DNA of 64,000 nucleotides, taken from Verrucomicrobia bacterium IMCC26134 (GTDB lineage: Bacteria; Verrucomicrobiota; Verrucomicrobiia; Opitutales; Opitutaceae). Positions 42,940-51,620 of this stretch are shown in pieces. The translations under genes were made by a program, and so were the position numbers. The DNA is taken from assembly GCA_000972765.1 (NCBI GenBank), contig CP011265.1, positions 2,093,501-2,157,500 on the forward strand, given 5' to 3'. A model generated the notes under the pieces. The model saw nothing but the letters and a program-made list of their open reading frames with translations. It made no database searches and was not told the DNA's origin. Position 1 is the first letter of the stretch; each line of letters begins with the position of its first letter.

Positions 42940-44091
42940 ATGCATACGCACAAAGTCGGCATCATCATGAACGGCGTCACCGGACGCATGGGCACCAACC
43001 AGCATTTGCTGCGCTCCATCAAAGCCATTATCGACCAGGGCGGCATCAAGCTGTCCGACAGCGAGTGCATCATGCCCGACCCCATCCTGGTCGGTCGCAG
43101 CGCCCCCAAACTCGCTGAGCTCGCCCGTCGCGCCGGCCTGCCCGAGGACCGCATCAGCACCGACCTCGAAGCCGTGCTCGCCGACAAATACAACCAGATC
43201 TATTTCGACTCCACCCTCACCGGTCAGCGTCCCAACGGCGTTCGCAAAGCCATCGCCGCCGGCAAACACATCTATTGCGAGAAGCCCACCGCCACGACCT
43301 CTCAGGAGGCCCTCGCGCTCTTCAAGGAAGTCTCCGCCGCCGGCCTCAAAAACGGCGTCGTCCAGGACAAGCTCTGGCTGCCCGGCCTGGTGAAGTTAAA
43401 GTATCTCATCGATACCGGTTTCTTTGGCAAAATCCTCTCCGTGCGCGGCGAATTCGGCTACTGGGTTTTCACAGGCGAATACGAGAAACTGCAACGCCCC
43501 TCCTGGAACTACCGCAAGGAAGATGATGGCGGCATCATCGTGGACATGCTCTGCCACTGGCAGTATGTGATCCAGAATCTCTTCGGTGACATCAAGAGCC
43601 TCTCCTGCCTCGGTGCCACTCACATCCCCGAGCGCTGGGATGAAGCCGGCAAGAAATACAAGTGCACCGCCGACGACTCCGCCTACGCCACCTTCGAACT
43701 CAAGAACGGCGTCGTCTGCCACTTCAACTCCTCATGGACCGTGCGCGTTGACCGCGACGATCTGCTCACCCTCCAAGTCGACGGCACGCACGGATCCGCC
43801 GTCGCCGGCCTCCGCGATTGCAAAGCCCAAGCCCTCGCCGCCACACCGCGCTGCACCTGGAATCCCGACATCGACAGCCCCGTGAAATACAAAGACGGCT
43901 GGGTCCGCGTGCCTGACCAGGGCCACTATGACAACGCCTTCAAGGTGCAGTGGGAACTCTTCCTGCGCCACGTCGTCAAAGACGAGGCCTTCCCCTGGAC
44001 GCTCGAGGAAGGTGCGAAAGGAGTTCAACTCGCCGAACTCGGTCTCCAATCCTGGGCCGAGCGCCGCTGGGTGGACGTCCCTTCGCTCTAA
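42940..44091 (+). CDS. Gfo/Idh/MocA family NAD(P)-dependent oxidoreductase
   Basis: 383 residues from the ATG at 42940 (MHTHKVGIIMNGVTGRMG); a longer frame from 42892 adds non-homologous residues and would approach the divergent gene. The Rossmann start GVTGRMGTNQHLLRS and the family motif HIYCEKPTATT (about 108-118), where Lys is the catalytic lysine, are present; WNYRKEDDGGIIVDMLCHWQYVIQNLFG carries the D-X3-H pattern (about 190-215). Enzymes of this group oxidise or reduce sugars, inositols or glycosides. It is followed by a good terminator and faces an AraC regulator, forming a small sugar-use unit. The substrate is not identifiable. Confidence 0.94.
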   Translation: MHTHKVGIIMNGVTGRMGTNQHLLRSIKAIIDQGGIKLSDSECIMPDPILVGRSAPKLAELARRAGLPEDRISTDLEAVLADKYNQIYFDSTLTGQRPNGVRKAIAAGKHIYCEKPTATTSQEALALFKEVSAAGLKNGVVQDKLWLPGLVKLKYLIDTGFFGKILSVRGEFGYWVFTGEYEKLQRPSWNYRKEDDGGIIVDMLCHWQYVIQNLFGDIKSLSCLGATHIPERWDEAGKKYKCTADDSAYATFELKNGVVCHFNSSWTVRVDRDDLLTLQVDGTHGSAVAGLRDCKAQALAATPRCTWNPDIDSPVKYKDGWVRVPDQGHYDNAFKVQWELFLRHVVKDEAFPWTLEEGAKGVQLAELGLQSWAERRWVDVPSL

Positions 44092-44155
44092 AGCCCTGCG
44101 CCCCCACGCTCGAACCGCACCCCGTCCCAGTGACTGGGCTGCGGCCCCTCCGATC

Positions 44156-44188
44156 AACCGCTGCGGTTACAAACGGCAGCGGTTTTTT
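44156..44188 (+). terminator. intrinsic terminator of the oxidoreductase gene
   Basis: AACCGCTGC (44156-44164) pairs perfectly with GCAGCGGTT (44176-44184) around an 11-nt loop and is followed by TTTT on the plus strand. Confidence 0.85.
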
Positions 44189-44329
44189 CATGCACCGCCG
44201 GTTCCCCTTGCAAAGTCGCTTCTCCTGCGTGTGTTGCAAGACATCGACTCCCGATGCACCACCCTTTTAATGTCCGGATTCTCTGCTAACCCTTAGCCCT
44301 CAAACCCAACTTCCAAACCCCTCATCCTC

Positions 44330-45025
44330 ATGAACCCTCTCTATCTCATCCTCCTCTTCATCGGGCCGATGCTCTTCGGCTTTTACGCGCAGATGAAGAT
44401 CCGCAGCGCCTACGCGAAGAACCTCCAGATCGACTCCCGTGGCGGCATCACCGGCCGCGAGGCCGCCGAGGCGGTCATCCGCTCCGCTGGGATTGACGAT
44501 GTCGAAATCATAGAGGTTCCAGGCGAACTGAGCGACCACTACGATCCGATGCACAAACGCCTCGCCCTCTCCACCCACAACTACCGGGGCACCAGCCTGG
44601 CTGCCCTCGGGGTCGCGGCGCACGAAGCTGGTCATGCCATTCAGCACAAGGTCGGCTACAGCATGATGACCGTTCGCCAGACCTTGGTGCCGGTCACGCA
44701 GATTGCCTCCAGTGTATCCACCTTCGTCATGATCGCGGGCTTCTTCCTCGCCGGTGCCTTCGGTCCCGGCCTGCTCTGGATTGGAGTGATCGCGCTCTCG
44801 ATCATCTGCTTGTTCCAATTCATCACGCTGCCGGTCGAGTTTGACGCCAGCCGGCGCGCCAAAGAGCAACTCGTCGGTCTCGGGATCCTCGACCGCGACG
44901 AGATGGGCGGAGTCAAAGAAACCCTCGACGCCGCTGCGCTTACCTATGTGGCCGCCTTCATCGTCGCGCTCGGCTCCCTGCTGCACCTCTTGCTCCTTTT
45001 AATGGGCAACCGCAATCGCGACTAA
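44330..45025 (+). CDS. YugP-type membrane zinc metallopeptidase
   Basis: 231 residues. Membrane helix at the N-terminus (MNPLYLILLFIGPMLFGFYA), then the zinc site AAHEAGHAIQHKVGY with HEXXH at residues 98-102, two further helices (about 120-170, VSTFVMIAGFFLAG and LLWIGVIALSIICLFQFITL), the family stretch LPVEFDASRRAKEQLVGLGIL with the Glu/Asp of the third ligand, and a C-terminal helix. Length matches the Zn_peptidase_2 family (about 225). Physiological substrates are not known. It is monocistronic, closed by a strong terminator. Confidence 0.95.
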   Translation: MNPLYLILLFIGPMLFGFYAQMKIRSAYAKNLQIDSRGGITGREAAEAVIRSAGIDDVEIIEVPGELSDHYDPMHKRLALSTHNYRGTSLAALGVAAHEAGHAIQHKVGYSMMTVRQTLVPVTQIASSVSTFVMIAGFFLAGAFGPGLLWIGVIALSIICLFQFITLPVEFDASRRAKEQLVGLGILDRDEMGGVKETLDAAALTYVAAFIVALGSLLHLLLLLMGNRNRD

Positions 45026-45038
45026 GCCCGAAAACCTC

Positions 45039-45069
45039 GCCGCCCCTATTCCAAGGGGCGGTTTTTTTT
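45039..45069 (+). terminator. strong intrinsic terminator of the YugP-type gene
   Basis: CCGCCCCT (45039-45046) pairs with AGGGGCGG (45053-45060) around a 6-nt loop, followed by G and eight T on the plus strand. Confidence 0.93.
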
Positions 45070-45222
45070 GCGCCTGTGGATCGTCCTGGCGCATTGCAAC
45101 CGGAAGCTTAGACGCGAGAGAACACAAGGAGCGCAACGAACGACCGCCTTATGGCAGGAAGATACCGCTAGGCCCGCCGCGAAATACCGCTGGAGAATTT
45201 ATACCAACGTCCCGCATAATCT

Positions 45223-45325
45223 AGACTTCATTAACGCAAAGTCGCCAAGATAAAGGGCGCAACGACCTGACAACGAAATAAATCTTTGCGTATCTCCGCG
45301 CCTCTGCGTCTTTGCGTTAAAGTCT
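45223..45325. repeat. intergenic inverted repeat built of GCAAAG / CTTTGCG units
   Basis: TTAACGCAAAG (45231-45241) is the exact reverse complement of CTTTGCGTTAA (45310-45320); the arms extend outward as AGACTT and AAGTCT, and inward with further copies (CGCCAAGATAAAGGGCGCAACG against CTTTGCGTATCTCCGCGCCTCTGCGT, shown in part). The element, about 100 bp, lies between convergent genes. Similar CTTTGCGTCTTTGCG repeats are scattered in intergenic DNA of several phyla (recalled, not searched). It may act as a transcription barrier or be a non-autonomous mobile remnant. Confidence 0.7.
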
Positions 45326-45346
45326 GAAAGTTACGGGCGATTGGTA

Positions 45347-48300
45347 TTACTGCGTGGTCACGCGCAGCCGCAGGAACTTCTTGGGTCCGTCCAGGGGCAC
45401 GCTGAAGCTGTGCACGGGGGCGATGCCGGTGTCGGTCACAGGCTGCCAATCGTTGCCCAGCGTCGCGCTCCACTCGGCGCCGTAGGTGAGACCGCTGACG
45501 CCTGCCGGCTCGGTGAACTGGTAGTTCAATGTGCCTCCGCTCGCGACAGCCTGCGGCAGTTGACTGACTCGGGCCGTGGCGGGATCCTGGGCCGGGCCGA
45601 AGAAAGCAAAGACCAGAAGGTTCGGGACGCCGGTGTAGTAGGGATCAGCCGTGTCGGCGGCGGTGCCGGTGTTGGTGGCGGTGTTGCCAAACTTGGTTTG
45701 GCGCCAGCTCTCGAGGGCGGAGAGCGGGGCGCTGTAGGTGAAGGTTACCACGTCGGTGGAACTGCCTCCCGGCGTCGTGACCACCACATTGACCGCACCG
45801 GCGGCATGGGCCGGACTGGTGGCGGTGATGCTGGTGTGGGAAGTCGAGACAATGGTCGCGGCGGTGCCGCCGAAGGTGACTGAGCTGGCGTTGAGCAGGT
45901 TTGCACCGGTGATCGTCACGCTGGTGCCGCCGGTGGTGGGGCCGTGCGCGGGCGCAACACTGGTGAGTGTAGGCGCATCGTAGGTGAAGGTCACCGCGTT
46001 GGAACTGCCGCCGGGCGTCGTGACCACTACATTCACCGCGCCGCCGGCGTGCGCCGGACTGGTGGCGGTGATGCTGGTGTGGGAAGTCGAGACGATGGTC
46101 GCGGCGGTGCCGTCGAAGGTGACCGAGCTGGCGTTGAGCAGATTTGCACCGGAGATCGTCACGCTGGTGCCGCCTGTGGTGGGGCCGTGCGCGGGCGCAA
46201 AGCTGGTGAGTATCGGCGCATCGTAGGTAAAGGTCACCGCGTTGGAACTGCCGCCAGGCGTCGTGACCACGACATTGACCGCGCCGCCGGCGTGCGCCGG
46301 GCTGATGGCGGTGATGCTGGTGTGGGCAGTTGAGACAATGGTCGCGGCGGTGCCGCCGAAGGTGACCGAGCTGGCGTTGAGCAGGTTTGCGCCGGTGATC
46401 GTCACGCTGGTGCCGCCGGTAGTGGGGCCGTTCGCGGGCGCAAAGCTGGTGAGTATCGGCGCGTCGTAGGTGAAGGTCACCACGTTGGAACTGCCACCCG
46501 GCGTCGCGACCACCACATTGACCGCGCCGCCGGCGTGCGCCGGGCTGATGGCGGTGATGCTGGTGCGGGTAGTTGAGACGATGGTCGCGGCGGTGCCGCC
46601 GAAGGTGACCGAGCTGGTGTTGAGTAGATTTGCACCGGAAATCGTCACGCTGGTGCCGCCGGTGGTGGGGCCGTGCGCGGGCGAGAGGACATCAACCACC
46701 GGGGCATCGACCAGGAAGTTGGCGGTCACGCTCTGGGTGGCGGTCACGTTGGTGTCGGTGCGCGGGTTGGCGGTCGAGGCGTCGCTCCAGTTCACGAAGT
46801 GGTATCCGGTGGCCGGCACGGCGGTGACGGCGGTGCCGCTGCCTGAGGATAAAACCAACTGAGTCGTGTTGCCGGATACGGTGCCGTTGGCGCCGGCGGT
46901 GTAGGTCAGGGCGTAGGGGATGAGAACGGAGTTGGAGGTGCCTGTGGTGAGGCTGGTGCCGATGGCATTACTGGCGGCGACAGTGAAGGTGTAGGCGGTG
47001 CCGTTCGCCAGACCAGTGACGGTGATAGCGGCGGCCGCTCCGACCGAGGTGCCCGTGAGACCGCCGGGATTGGAGGTGGCGATGTAGCTGGTGATGGCAG
47101 AGCCCCCATTGTAGGACGGGGTGGTGAAGGTAAGGGAGGCTTGACCGTTTCCAGCAGTGGCGACGACGTTCGTGGGATCCGCGGGCGCCGGGGCGGTATG
47201 CGTGTGCACGGGCATTTCTGCGGCGGTGAGGGTAATCGTTTCCGCGCCCCACTTTTGTCCAATCGCACGGTTGGTTAACCCAGCGCCTTGGCCAGTGCTG
47301 ACGGGGTTGCGGCCTTGCAGGTCAGGAAGGGCGAAATTTTGAATTCCGTTACCGCCAAAGGCGGTGCCGAGCAGGGAAAAAAGGGCGGTGTATTGGCTAA
47401 TGGACTTCAAGGCTCCATCGCAGTTCACAAAGCCAGTCGTGGTTGAAGTTTGGGCAAAGAAGCGCACCTCGCCGAGGGCGGGGGCAAAATCCGAAGTATC
47501 ACCATAAGCACCTTGCATCGCAATCATGGCTTTCAGCGCCAGGGAAGGCTGGGTCTTGTTCAAGGCCGTGGCGCTGCCGGTGATACCGGTCGTGCCGACT
47601 GCCAGGGCATGACTGTGCAGAGGGAGTTGGCTGGTGGTTAGGATCAGACTGCTGGCTCCGCTTTTTTCGCCGATTTGGCGGGAAGTCAGACCGGCGCCGG
47701 CACCGATGCCGAGAAAAGTGCGTCCACGCAAATCCGGCAGACCAAAGGTATCGAATCCATTGCCGCCGAAGGTGGTGCCGATTTGCTGGAAGAGGGTTTC
47801 ATTCGAGCTAATCTGCTCCATCCCACCCGTGCAGGGGTAAAATCCAGCGGGGGTGAAATTATATGGAAAAACACGAATCCAGCCGGTGGACGAAAAAGCT
47901 CCGCCGCCTTGAATGCCGATGTTCAGTGCAAGGTAAGGCTGTTGGTTGCTCAACGCTTGGTTGGCGCCGGTGGCGCCGGTGCTATTGGGGGCAACCGTGA
48001 TGCTGTGGCTGTGGCTCGGCAGTTGGGAGGAGTTTAGAGTCACTGATTCTTGACCACCAGCGACACCCAGTTCGTATGGGGGATTTCCAGGCGAGACCCC
48101 GACGGGCACCCGGCCACGCAGGTCAGGGAGGGCGAAAGTGGTGCGGCCATCTCCGCCAAACGTGGTGCCGAACAGGGAAAAAAGGGCGGTGTTTTGGCTG
48201 AGGGGTAAAAGTCGGCCATCACAGGGCAGAAAGCCTGTAAGTGAGTCAAAAGTGACACAACGGATTTCGCCGAGGTAAGGACCGTCCGCTGAACTGACGG

Positions 48301-49954
48301 CACCCCCACCGTCTCTACTTGGAAAAAGGCCCGATATACAAATCATCCAATTGAGAACGAGGCTGGGGTTGGTGGTGTCCACCGGGGCAGGGTTGTTGGC
48401 ACCTGTCGCCGCGGTGAGGGTGTAGCCGGCGGTGAAGTTGGCGGTGACGCTCTTGTTGGCCGTGACGTTGGTGTCGGTGCGGGGGTTGGCGGTGGAGCCG
48501 TCGCTCCAATTGACGAAGTTATAGTTGGCCGCTGGGACGGCGGTGACGGCGGTGCCGCTGGTGTTGTAGTTGACCGTCTGGGGCGTGGTGCCGGAGATCG
48601 AGCCGTTGGCGCCTGCGGTGTAGGTCAGGGTGTAGGTGTTGATGGCGAAGTTGGCGGTGACGTTCTTATTCGTCATCACGTTGGTGTCGGTGCGGGGATT
48701 GGCGGTGGAGCCGTCGCTCCAGTTCACGAAGCGGTAGCCGGTGGCCGGGACGGCGGTGACGGCAGTGCCGCTAGCGCTGTAGTTGACCGTCTGCGGAGTG
48801 GTGCCGGTGAGCGAGCCGTTTGCGCCTGCCGTGTAGGTCAGGGTGTAGGTGTTGATTACGAAGTTGGCGGTGACGTTCTTGGCGGCTGTCACGTTGGTGT
48901 CGGTGCGGGGGTTGGCGGTGGAGCTATCGCTCCAATTCACGAAAGAGTAGCCGGTGGCCGGGACGGCGGTGACGGGGGAGCCACTGGCGTTGTAGTTGAC
49001 CGTCTGGGGCGTGGTGCCGGTGAGCGAGCCGTTGGCGCCTGCCGTATAGGTCAGGATGTAGGTGTTGATCGCGAAGGTCGCGACGACGCTCTTATCCGTC
49101 ATCACGTTGGTGTCGGTGCGGGGATTGGCGGTGGAGCCGTCGCTCCAGTTCACGAAGCGGTAGCCGGTGGCCGGGACGGCGGTGACGGCAGTGCCGCTGG
49201 CGGCGTGAACGACAGTCTGAGGCGTGGTGCCGGCGATCGAGCCGTTGGCACCCGCAAAATAGGTAAGTTTGTAGCCACCGGTGGCGAAGTTGGCGGTGAC
49301 GTTCACGTTAGCCGTCACGGGTGTGTCGGTGCGTGGGTTGACGCTGGAGAAGTCGCTCCAGTTCACGAAGTGGTAGCCGGTGGCGGGCACGGCCGTCACC
49401 GCCGAACCCGTGGCGGTAGAAAAGACCACCTGGGGCGTGGTGCCGGTCAGGGTGCCGTTGGCGCCGGCGGTGTAGGTGAGCTTGAGCTGGGCGGTGGCCT
49501 GGATGGCGAAGTCGTAGGGGTTCTCGTTGCTGTCGTTGTTGGCGATCGAGAGGGTCGCGTTGTGGATCCCGCCAAAGCTCGGAGTCCAGGTGATCACGAC
49601 GGTGGTGGATGCGCCCGGCGCCACCGAGGCCGCCGGTTGCGTGGTCACCACGAAGTCTCCCGGATTGGCCCCGCCGATGACGGCACGGGTGGTGCCGGTA
49701 AGGTTGAGGTTGTCTCCGGCGGTGGTGCTGAGGTTTTTGATCGTAAAAGTCTGGACGAGGTTTCCCGCACCGACTGTCTGCACGCCAAAGAAGGTTAAAT
49801 CTTCAACGCGGGGAGTGCTATCCCCATCGACAATTTCGAGGTTATTGCTGAGGACCTGGATTTCGGCCGCTTGGGCGGACGGGATGACGTGAGTCAAGAG
49901 CCCCGCTGCCAGTATGGCAACGAGGGTGAAGAGGCTGCGGAGGGAGGTCATCAT
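45347..49954 (-). CDS. large secreted multi-domain repeat protein (anchor-D, InlB-type repeats, tail-collar, FnIII, IPT/TIG)
   Basis: 1535 residues from the ATG at 49954, chosen because the signal peptide starts there (MTSLRSLFTLVAILAAGLLTH..AQAAE); the frame also runs upstream to 50086. Order: choice-of-anchor-D type domain (31-155); five InlB-type B-repeats of 71 residues, LTYTAGANGSLTGTTPQTV..FVNWSDGSTANPRTDTNV (158-510); three phage tail-collar domains with TFGGDGRTTFALPDLRGRVPVG-like cores (533-631, 655-755, 798-905); an FnIII domain (918-1011); a sixth InlB-type repeat (1013-1081); four IPT/TIG domains of 81 residues (1085-1408); and an end LESWRQTKFGN..ADTADPYYTG..LLVF..PKKFLRLRVTT resembling those of other verrucomicrobial surface proteins. 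A surface or matrix adhesin role is inferred. No catalytic domain is seen. Some repeat units are almost identical at DNA level, so copy number can change. Confidence 0.9.
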   Translation of the reverse strand: MMTSLRSLFTLVAILAAGLLTHVIPSAQAAEIQVLSNNLEIVDGDSTPRVEDLTFFGVQTVGAGNLVQTFTIKNLSTTAGDNLNLTGTTRAVIGGANPGDFVVTTQPAASVAPGASTTVVITWTPSFGGIHNATLSIANNDSNENPYDFAIQATAQLKLTYTAGANGTLTGTTPQVVFSTATGSAVTAVPATGYHFVNWSDFSSVNPRTDTPVTANVNVTANFATGGYKLTYFAGANGSIAGTTPQTVVHAASGTAVTAVPATGYRFVNWSDGSTANPRTDTNVMTDKSVVATFAINTYILTYTAGANGSLTGTTPQTVNYNASGSPVTAVPATGYSFVNWSDSSTANPRTDTNVTAAKNVTANFVINTYTLTYTAGANGSLTGTTPQTVNYSASGTAVTAVPATGYRFVNWSDGSTANPRTDTNVMTNKNVTANFAINTYTLTYTAGANGSISGTTPQTVNYNTSGTAVTAVPAANYNFVNWSDGSTANPRTDTNVTANKSVTANFTAGYTLTAATGANNPAPVDTTNPSLVLNWMICISGLFPSRDGGGAVSSADGPYLGEIRCVTFDSLTGFLPCDGRLLPLSQNTALFSLFGTTFGGDGRTTFALPDLRGRVPVGVSPGNPPYELGVAGGQESVTLNSSQLPSHSHSITVAPNSTGATGANQALSNQQPYLALNIGIQGGGAFSSTGWIRVFPYNFTPAGFYPCTGGMEQISSNETLFQQIGTTFGGNGFDTFGLPDLRGRTFLGIGAGAGLTSRQIGEKSGASSLILTTSQLPLHSHALAVGTTGITGSATALNKTQPSLALKAMIAMQGAYGDTSDFAPALGEVRFFAQTSTTTGFVNCDGALKSISQYTALFSLLGTAFGGNGIQNFALPDLQGRNPVSTGQGAGLTNRAIGQKWGAETITLTAAEMPVHTHTAPAPADPTNVVATAGNGQASLTFTTPSYNGGSAITSYIATSNPGGLTGTSVGAAAAITVTGLANGTAYTFTVAASNAIGTSLTTGTSNSVLIPYALTYTAGANGTVSGNTTQLVLSSGSGTAVTAVPATGYHFVNWSDASTANPRTDTNVTATQSVTANFLVDAPVVDVLSPAHGPTTGGTSVTISGANLLNTSSVTFGGTAATIVSTTRTSITAISPAHAGGAVNVVVATPGGSSNVVTFTYDAPILTSFAPANGPTTGGTSVTITGANLLNASSVTFGGTAATIVSTAHTSITAISPAHAGGAVNVVVTTPGGSSNAVTFTYDAPILTSFAPAHGPTTGGTSVTISGANLLNASSVTFDGTAATIVSTSHTSITATSPAHAGGAVNVVVTTPGGSSNAVTFTYDAPTLTSVAPAHGPTTGGTSVTITGANLLNASSVTFGGTAATIVSTSHTSITATSPAHAAGAVNVVVTTPGGSSTDVVTFTYSAPLSALESWRQTKFGNTATNTGTAADTADPYYTGVPNLLVFAFFGPAQDPATARVSQLPQAVASGGTLNYQFTEPAGVSGLTYGAEWSATLGNDWQPVTDTGIAPVHSFSVPLDGPKKFLRLRVTTQ
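45730..46710 (-). repeat. four tandem 243-bp IPT/TIG-encoding repeats
   Basis: Within the large surface-protein gene, units starting near 45735, 45981, 46224 and 46467 repeat with a period of 243 bp (81 codons; the terminal unit has one extra codon). Long stretches differ by only a few bases between units. The high identity points to recent tandem duplication or gene conversion, and makes the tract prone to assembly collapse. Confidence 0.85.
48425..49480 (-). repeat. five tandem 213-bp InlB-type B-repeat units
   Basis: Units such as those around 48629, 48846 and 49059 start with the same bases (GTAGGTGTTGAT on the plus strand) at 213-bp (71-codon) steps. They encode Thr/Gly/Asn-rich B-repeats of the surface protein. 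A diverged sixth unit lies apart at about 46710-46915. Confidence 0.8.
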
Positions 49955-50290
49955 TTTAGAGTATTGGAAAGGGTGGCTGGGGAGGGAGTGGCGGACAGCC
50001 GCCTGGTGAACCGGAGCCCCGCGGCGCTGAGGGCGCGACTTAGGGTATAAATTGTTTAAAAAAATTAAATTACGCTTAATTGCCATAATCTTTCATGATT
50101 ATTATCGTTCGGGGCGGCTAATGAGTTGGCGATGGTCGGTGAAGAAGAGGAAGTGCAACCGAGGGGCCGAAAGGGCGGCGCATCACCCTGAACCCATAGA
50201 TCGCGCAGCCGGGCTGGTGATTTTCAGCACCCATAATCGTTGCAGGAGTATTTGATGAGTTAGCCTTTGGGTGCTAGTTAGTCGCCACGC
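49955..50290. other. divergent promoter region of the surface protein and ctaG genes
   Basis: 336 bases with no supported gene. The part near 50045-50110 is AT-rich and probably contains the minus-strand promoter. An 8-bp inverted repeat AGCACCCA (50226-50233) / TGGGTGCT (50268-50275) sits 15 bp before the ctaG start and could be a leader hairpin or operator. Confidence 0.5.
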
Positions 50291-51094
50291 ATGATCGACT
50301 GGACCCACTGGCATAACGAACCCTACCTGGTAGGCGGACTGATTATTTTAGGCTGGCTCTACGCCTTGGCCACGGGGCCGTTTCGCCCGCGCCTCGCCCC
50401 GAATGGCACCCCCTACCCCGCCGCGCAGGCCGTTTGTTTCTACTCTGCCCTGACGATCTTTTACCTGGCGGTCGGCTCGCCGCTAGATCAGGCGGGCGAA
50501 CGCTTCCTGCTCACCGCGCACATGGTTCAGCACATGCTGCTGATCTATCCCGCCGCGATACTCCTGCTCTCCGGCATGCCGGCATGGCTTGTCTCCGCTC
50601 TCATCGGACGTCCCGCCCTGCGGCGTCCGCTTGGAGTGATTTTCCATCCCGCCTTCTGCGCCGTCGCCTACACTGCCACGATTTCGATCTGGCACCTGCC
50701 CTCTCTCTACGACTGGGCCTTGCGAGATAAATTCGTCCATGTCGTCGAGCACGTCACCTTCTTTGGCGCCGCCCTGCTTTTCTGGTGGCCACTCTTGAGT
50801 CCCAGCCGGGAAAATCCCCCGGCCAAGTATGGTTTGCAAATGCTCTATCTGGTCGCCGTCACGCTGCTGATGACCCCGCTCTTTGCCTACCTGGCCTTTT
50901 CCCCCGACATCTTATATCCGACCTACGAATACGCACCGCGACTGTTCGAGGGGTTCTCCGCCGCACAAGATCAGTTGCTCGGCGCCGCCACCATGAAACT
51001 CGGCGGTATGTTCATGAGCTTCCTCGCTCTCATCCGCGCATTTTACCTCTGGTATCAAGCCACCGAACGTGACGGTAAAAAGCTCGGCGCCTGA
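50291..51094 (+). CDS. ctaG: cytochrome c oxidase assembly factor CtaG (caa3 type)
   Basis: 267 residues, all membrane: about seven helices, with conserved family pieces TGPFRPRLAP, FYLAVGSPLDQAGERFLLTAHMVQHMLL (His pair), FHPAFCAVAYTATISIWHLPSLYDWALRD, HVVEHVTFFGAALLFWWPLL, and a C-terminal AAQDQLLGAATMKLGGMFMSFLAL. The family helps insert copper into caa3-type cytochrome oxidase; the bacterial proteins of this fold are unrelated to the soluble-domain Cox11 also called CtaG. No oxidase subunit genes lie in the window, but a cytochrome b562-like gene follows after 70 bp, so an electron-transfer link is possible. Confidence 0.92.
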   Translation: MIDWTHWHNEPYLVGGLIILGWLYALATGPFRPRLAPNGTPYPAAQAVCFYSALTIFYLAVGSPLDQAGERFLLTAHMVQHMLLIYPAAILLLSGMPAWLVSALIGRPALRRPLGVIFHPAFCAVAYTATISIWHLPSLYDWALRDKFVHVVEHVTFFGAALLFWWPLLSPSRENPPAKYGLQMLYLVAVTLLMTPLFAYLAFSPDILYPTYEYAPRLFEGFSAAQDQLLGAATMKLGGMFMSFLALIRAFYLWYQATERDGKKLGA

Positions 51095-51164
51095 TTTTAT
51101 AAAACGCGATTAACCACTTGCCCGGAATAGGACAGCAGGCAAGGGTCTACACCTCCTTATAACC

Positions 51165-51620
51165 ATGAAACTACGCCTGCCCCACCTTGCCTTGCTGATG
51201 CTTTTCGTCGCCCCCGCGATGACCCGAGCCGATGAGGGAGGCCAAAAGGGTGAGCAATCTTCGGAACTGGGTGACTCGATGGAGAAAATGAACGGCGCTT
51301 TCCGCAAGCTGCGTCGTCAAGTCGCCGATCCCGCCCAGAACGAATCCTCGCTCGCCCTCGTCGCCAAGATGCGTTCAACCGTTGTTGAATCGGCCAAGTA
51401 TCTACCGGATAAAATCTCCAAACTCCCCGCAGAAGCGCAGGCTGAGGCCAAGGCGTCTTATGCGGATAAAATGAAAGAGCTGCTCGCCACAACCGACGAG
51501 TTGGCCGAAGCCTTGAAAGCCGGTAAAAACGAACAGGCGGTCAAGATCATCGAGGAACTGCACCTCCAGGAAGAAGCCGGCCACAAAGCCTTCCGCCCCA
51601 AAAAACAAAAAAAGGATTAA
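51165..51620 (+). CDS. cytochrome b562-like periplasmic four-helix protein
   Basis: 151 residues. A signal peptide (MKLRLPHLALLMLFVAPAMTRA) precedes an all-helical, highly charged mature part of about 129 residues. It aligns by eye with cytochrome b562: ELGDSMEKMNGAFRKL matches LEDNMETLNDNLKVI with the heme-ligand Met at 39, and LQEEAGHKAFR matches TTRNAYHQKYR with the second ligand His at 140; TKMRAAALDAQK is matched by AKMRSTVVESAK. Both axial ligands are therefore retained, with a 101-residue separation against 95 in E. coli. A four-helix bundle binding b-type heme in the periplasm is expected. Lys-rich tail at the C-terminus. Heme binding is not proven by sequence. Confidence 0.8.
   Translation: MKLRLPHLALLMLFVAPAMTRADEGGQKGEQSSELGDSMEKMNGAFRKLRRQVADPAQNESSLALVAKMRSTVVESAKYLPDKISKLPAEAQAEAKASYADKMKELLATTDELAEALKAGKNEQAVKIIEELHLQEEAGHKAFRPKKQKKD

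Larger units (their letters stand above)
45026..45346. other. convergent intergenic region with terminator and inverted-repeat element
   Basis: 321 bases between two converging genes. It contains the yugP terminator (45039-45069) and the GCAAAG-type inverted repeat (45223-45325), both listed separately. No protein-coding potential is evident in the rest. Confidence 0.7.

Noticed and set aside
47240-48355. Prophage remnant suggested by tail-collar domains
   Set aside because: No other phage structural, integrase or lysis genes are nearby and the domains belong to a signal-peptide-bearing host protein.
45730-49480. Possible CRISPR-like or satellite repeats
   Set aside because: The repeats of 243 and 213 bp are in frame within one gene and encode IPT/TIG and InlB-type domains.
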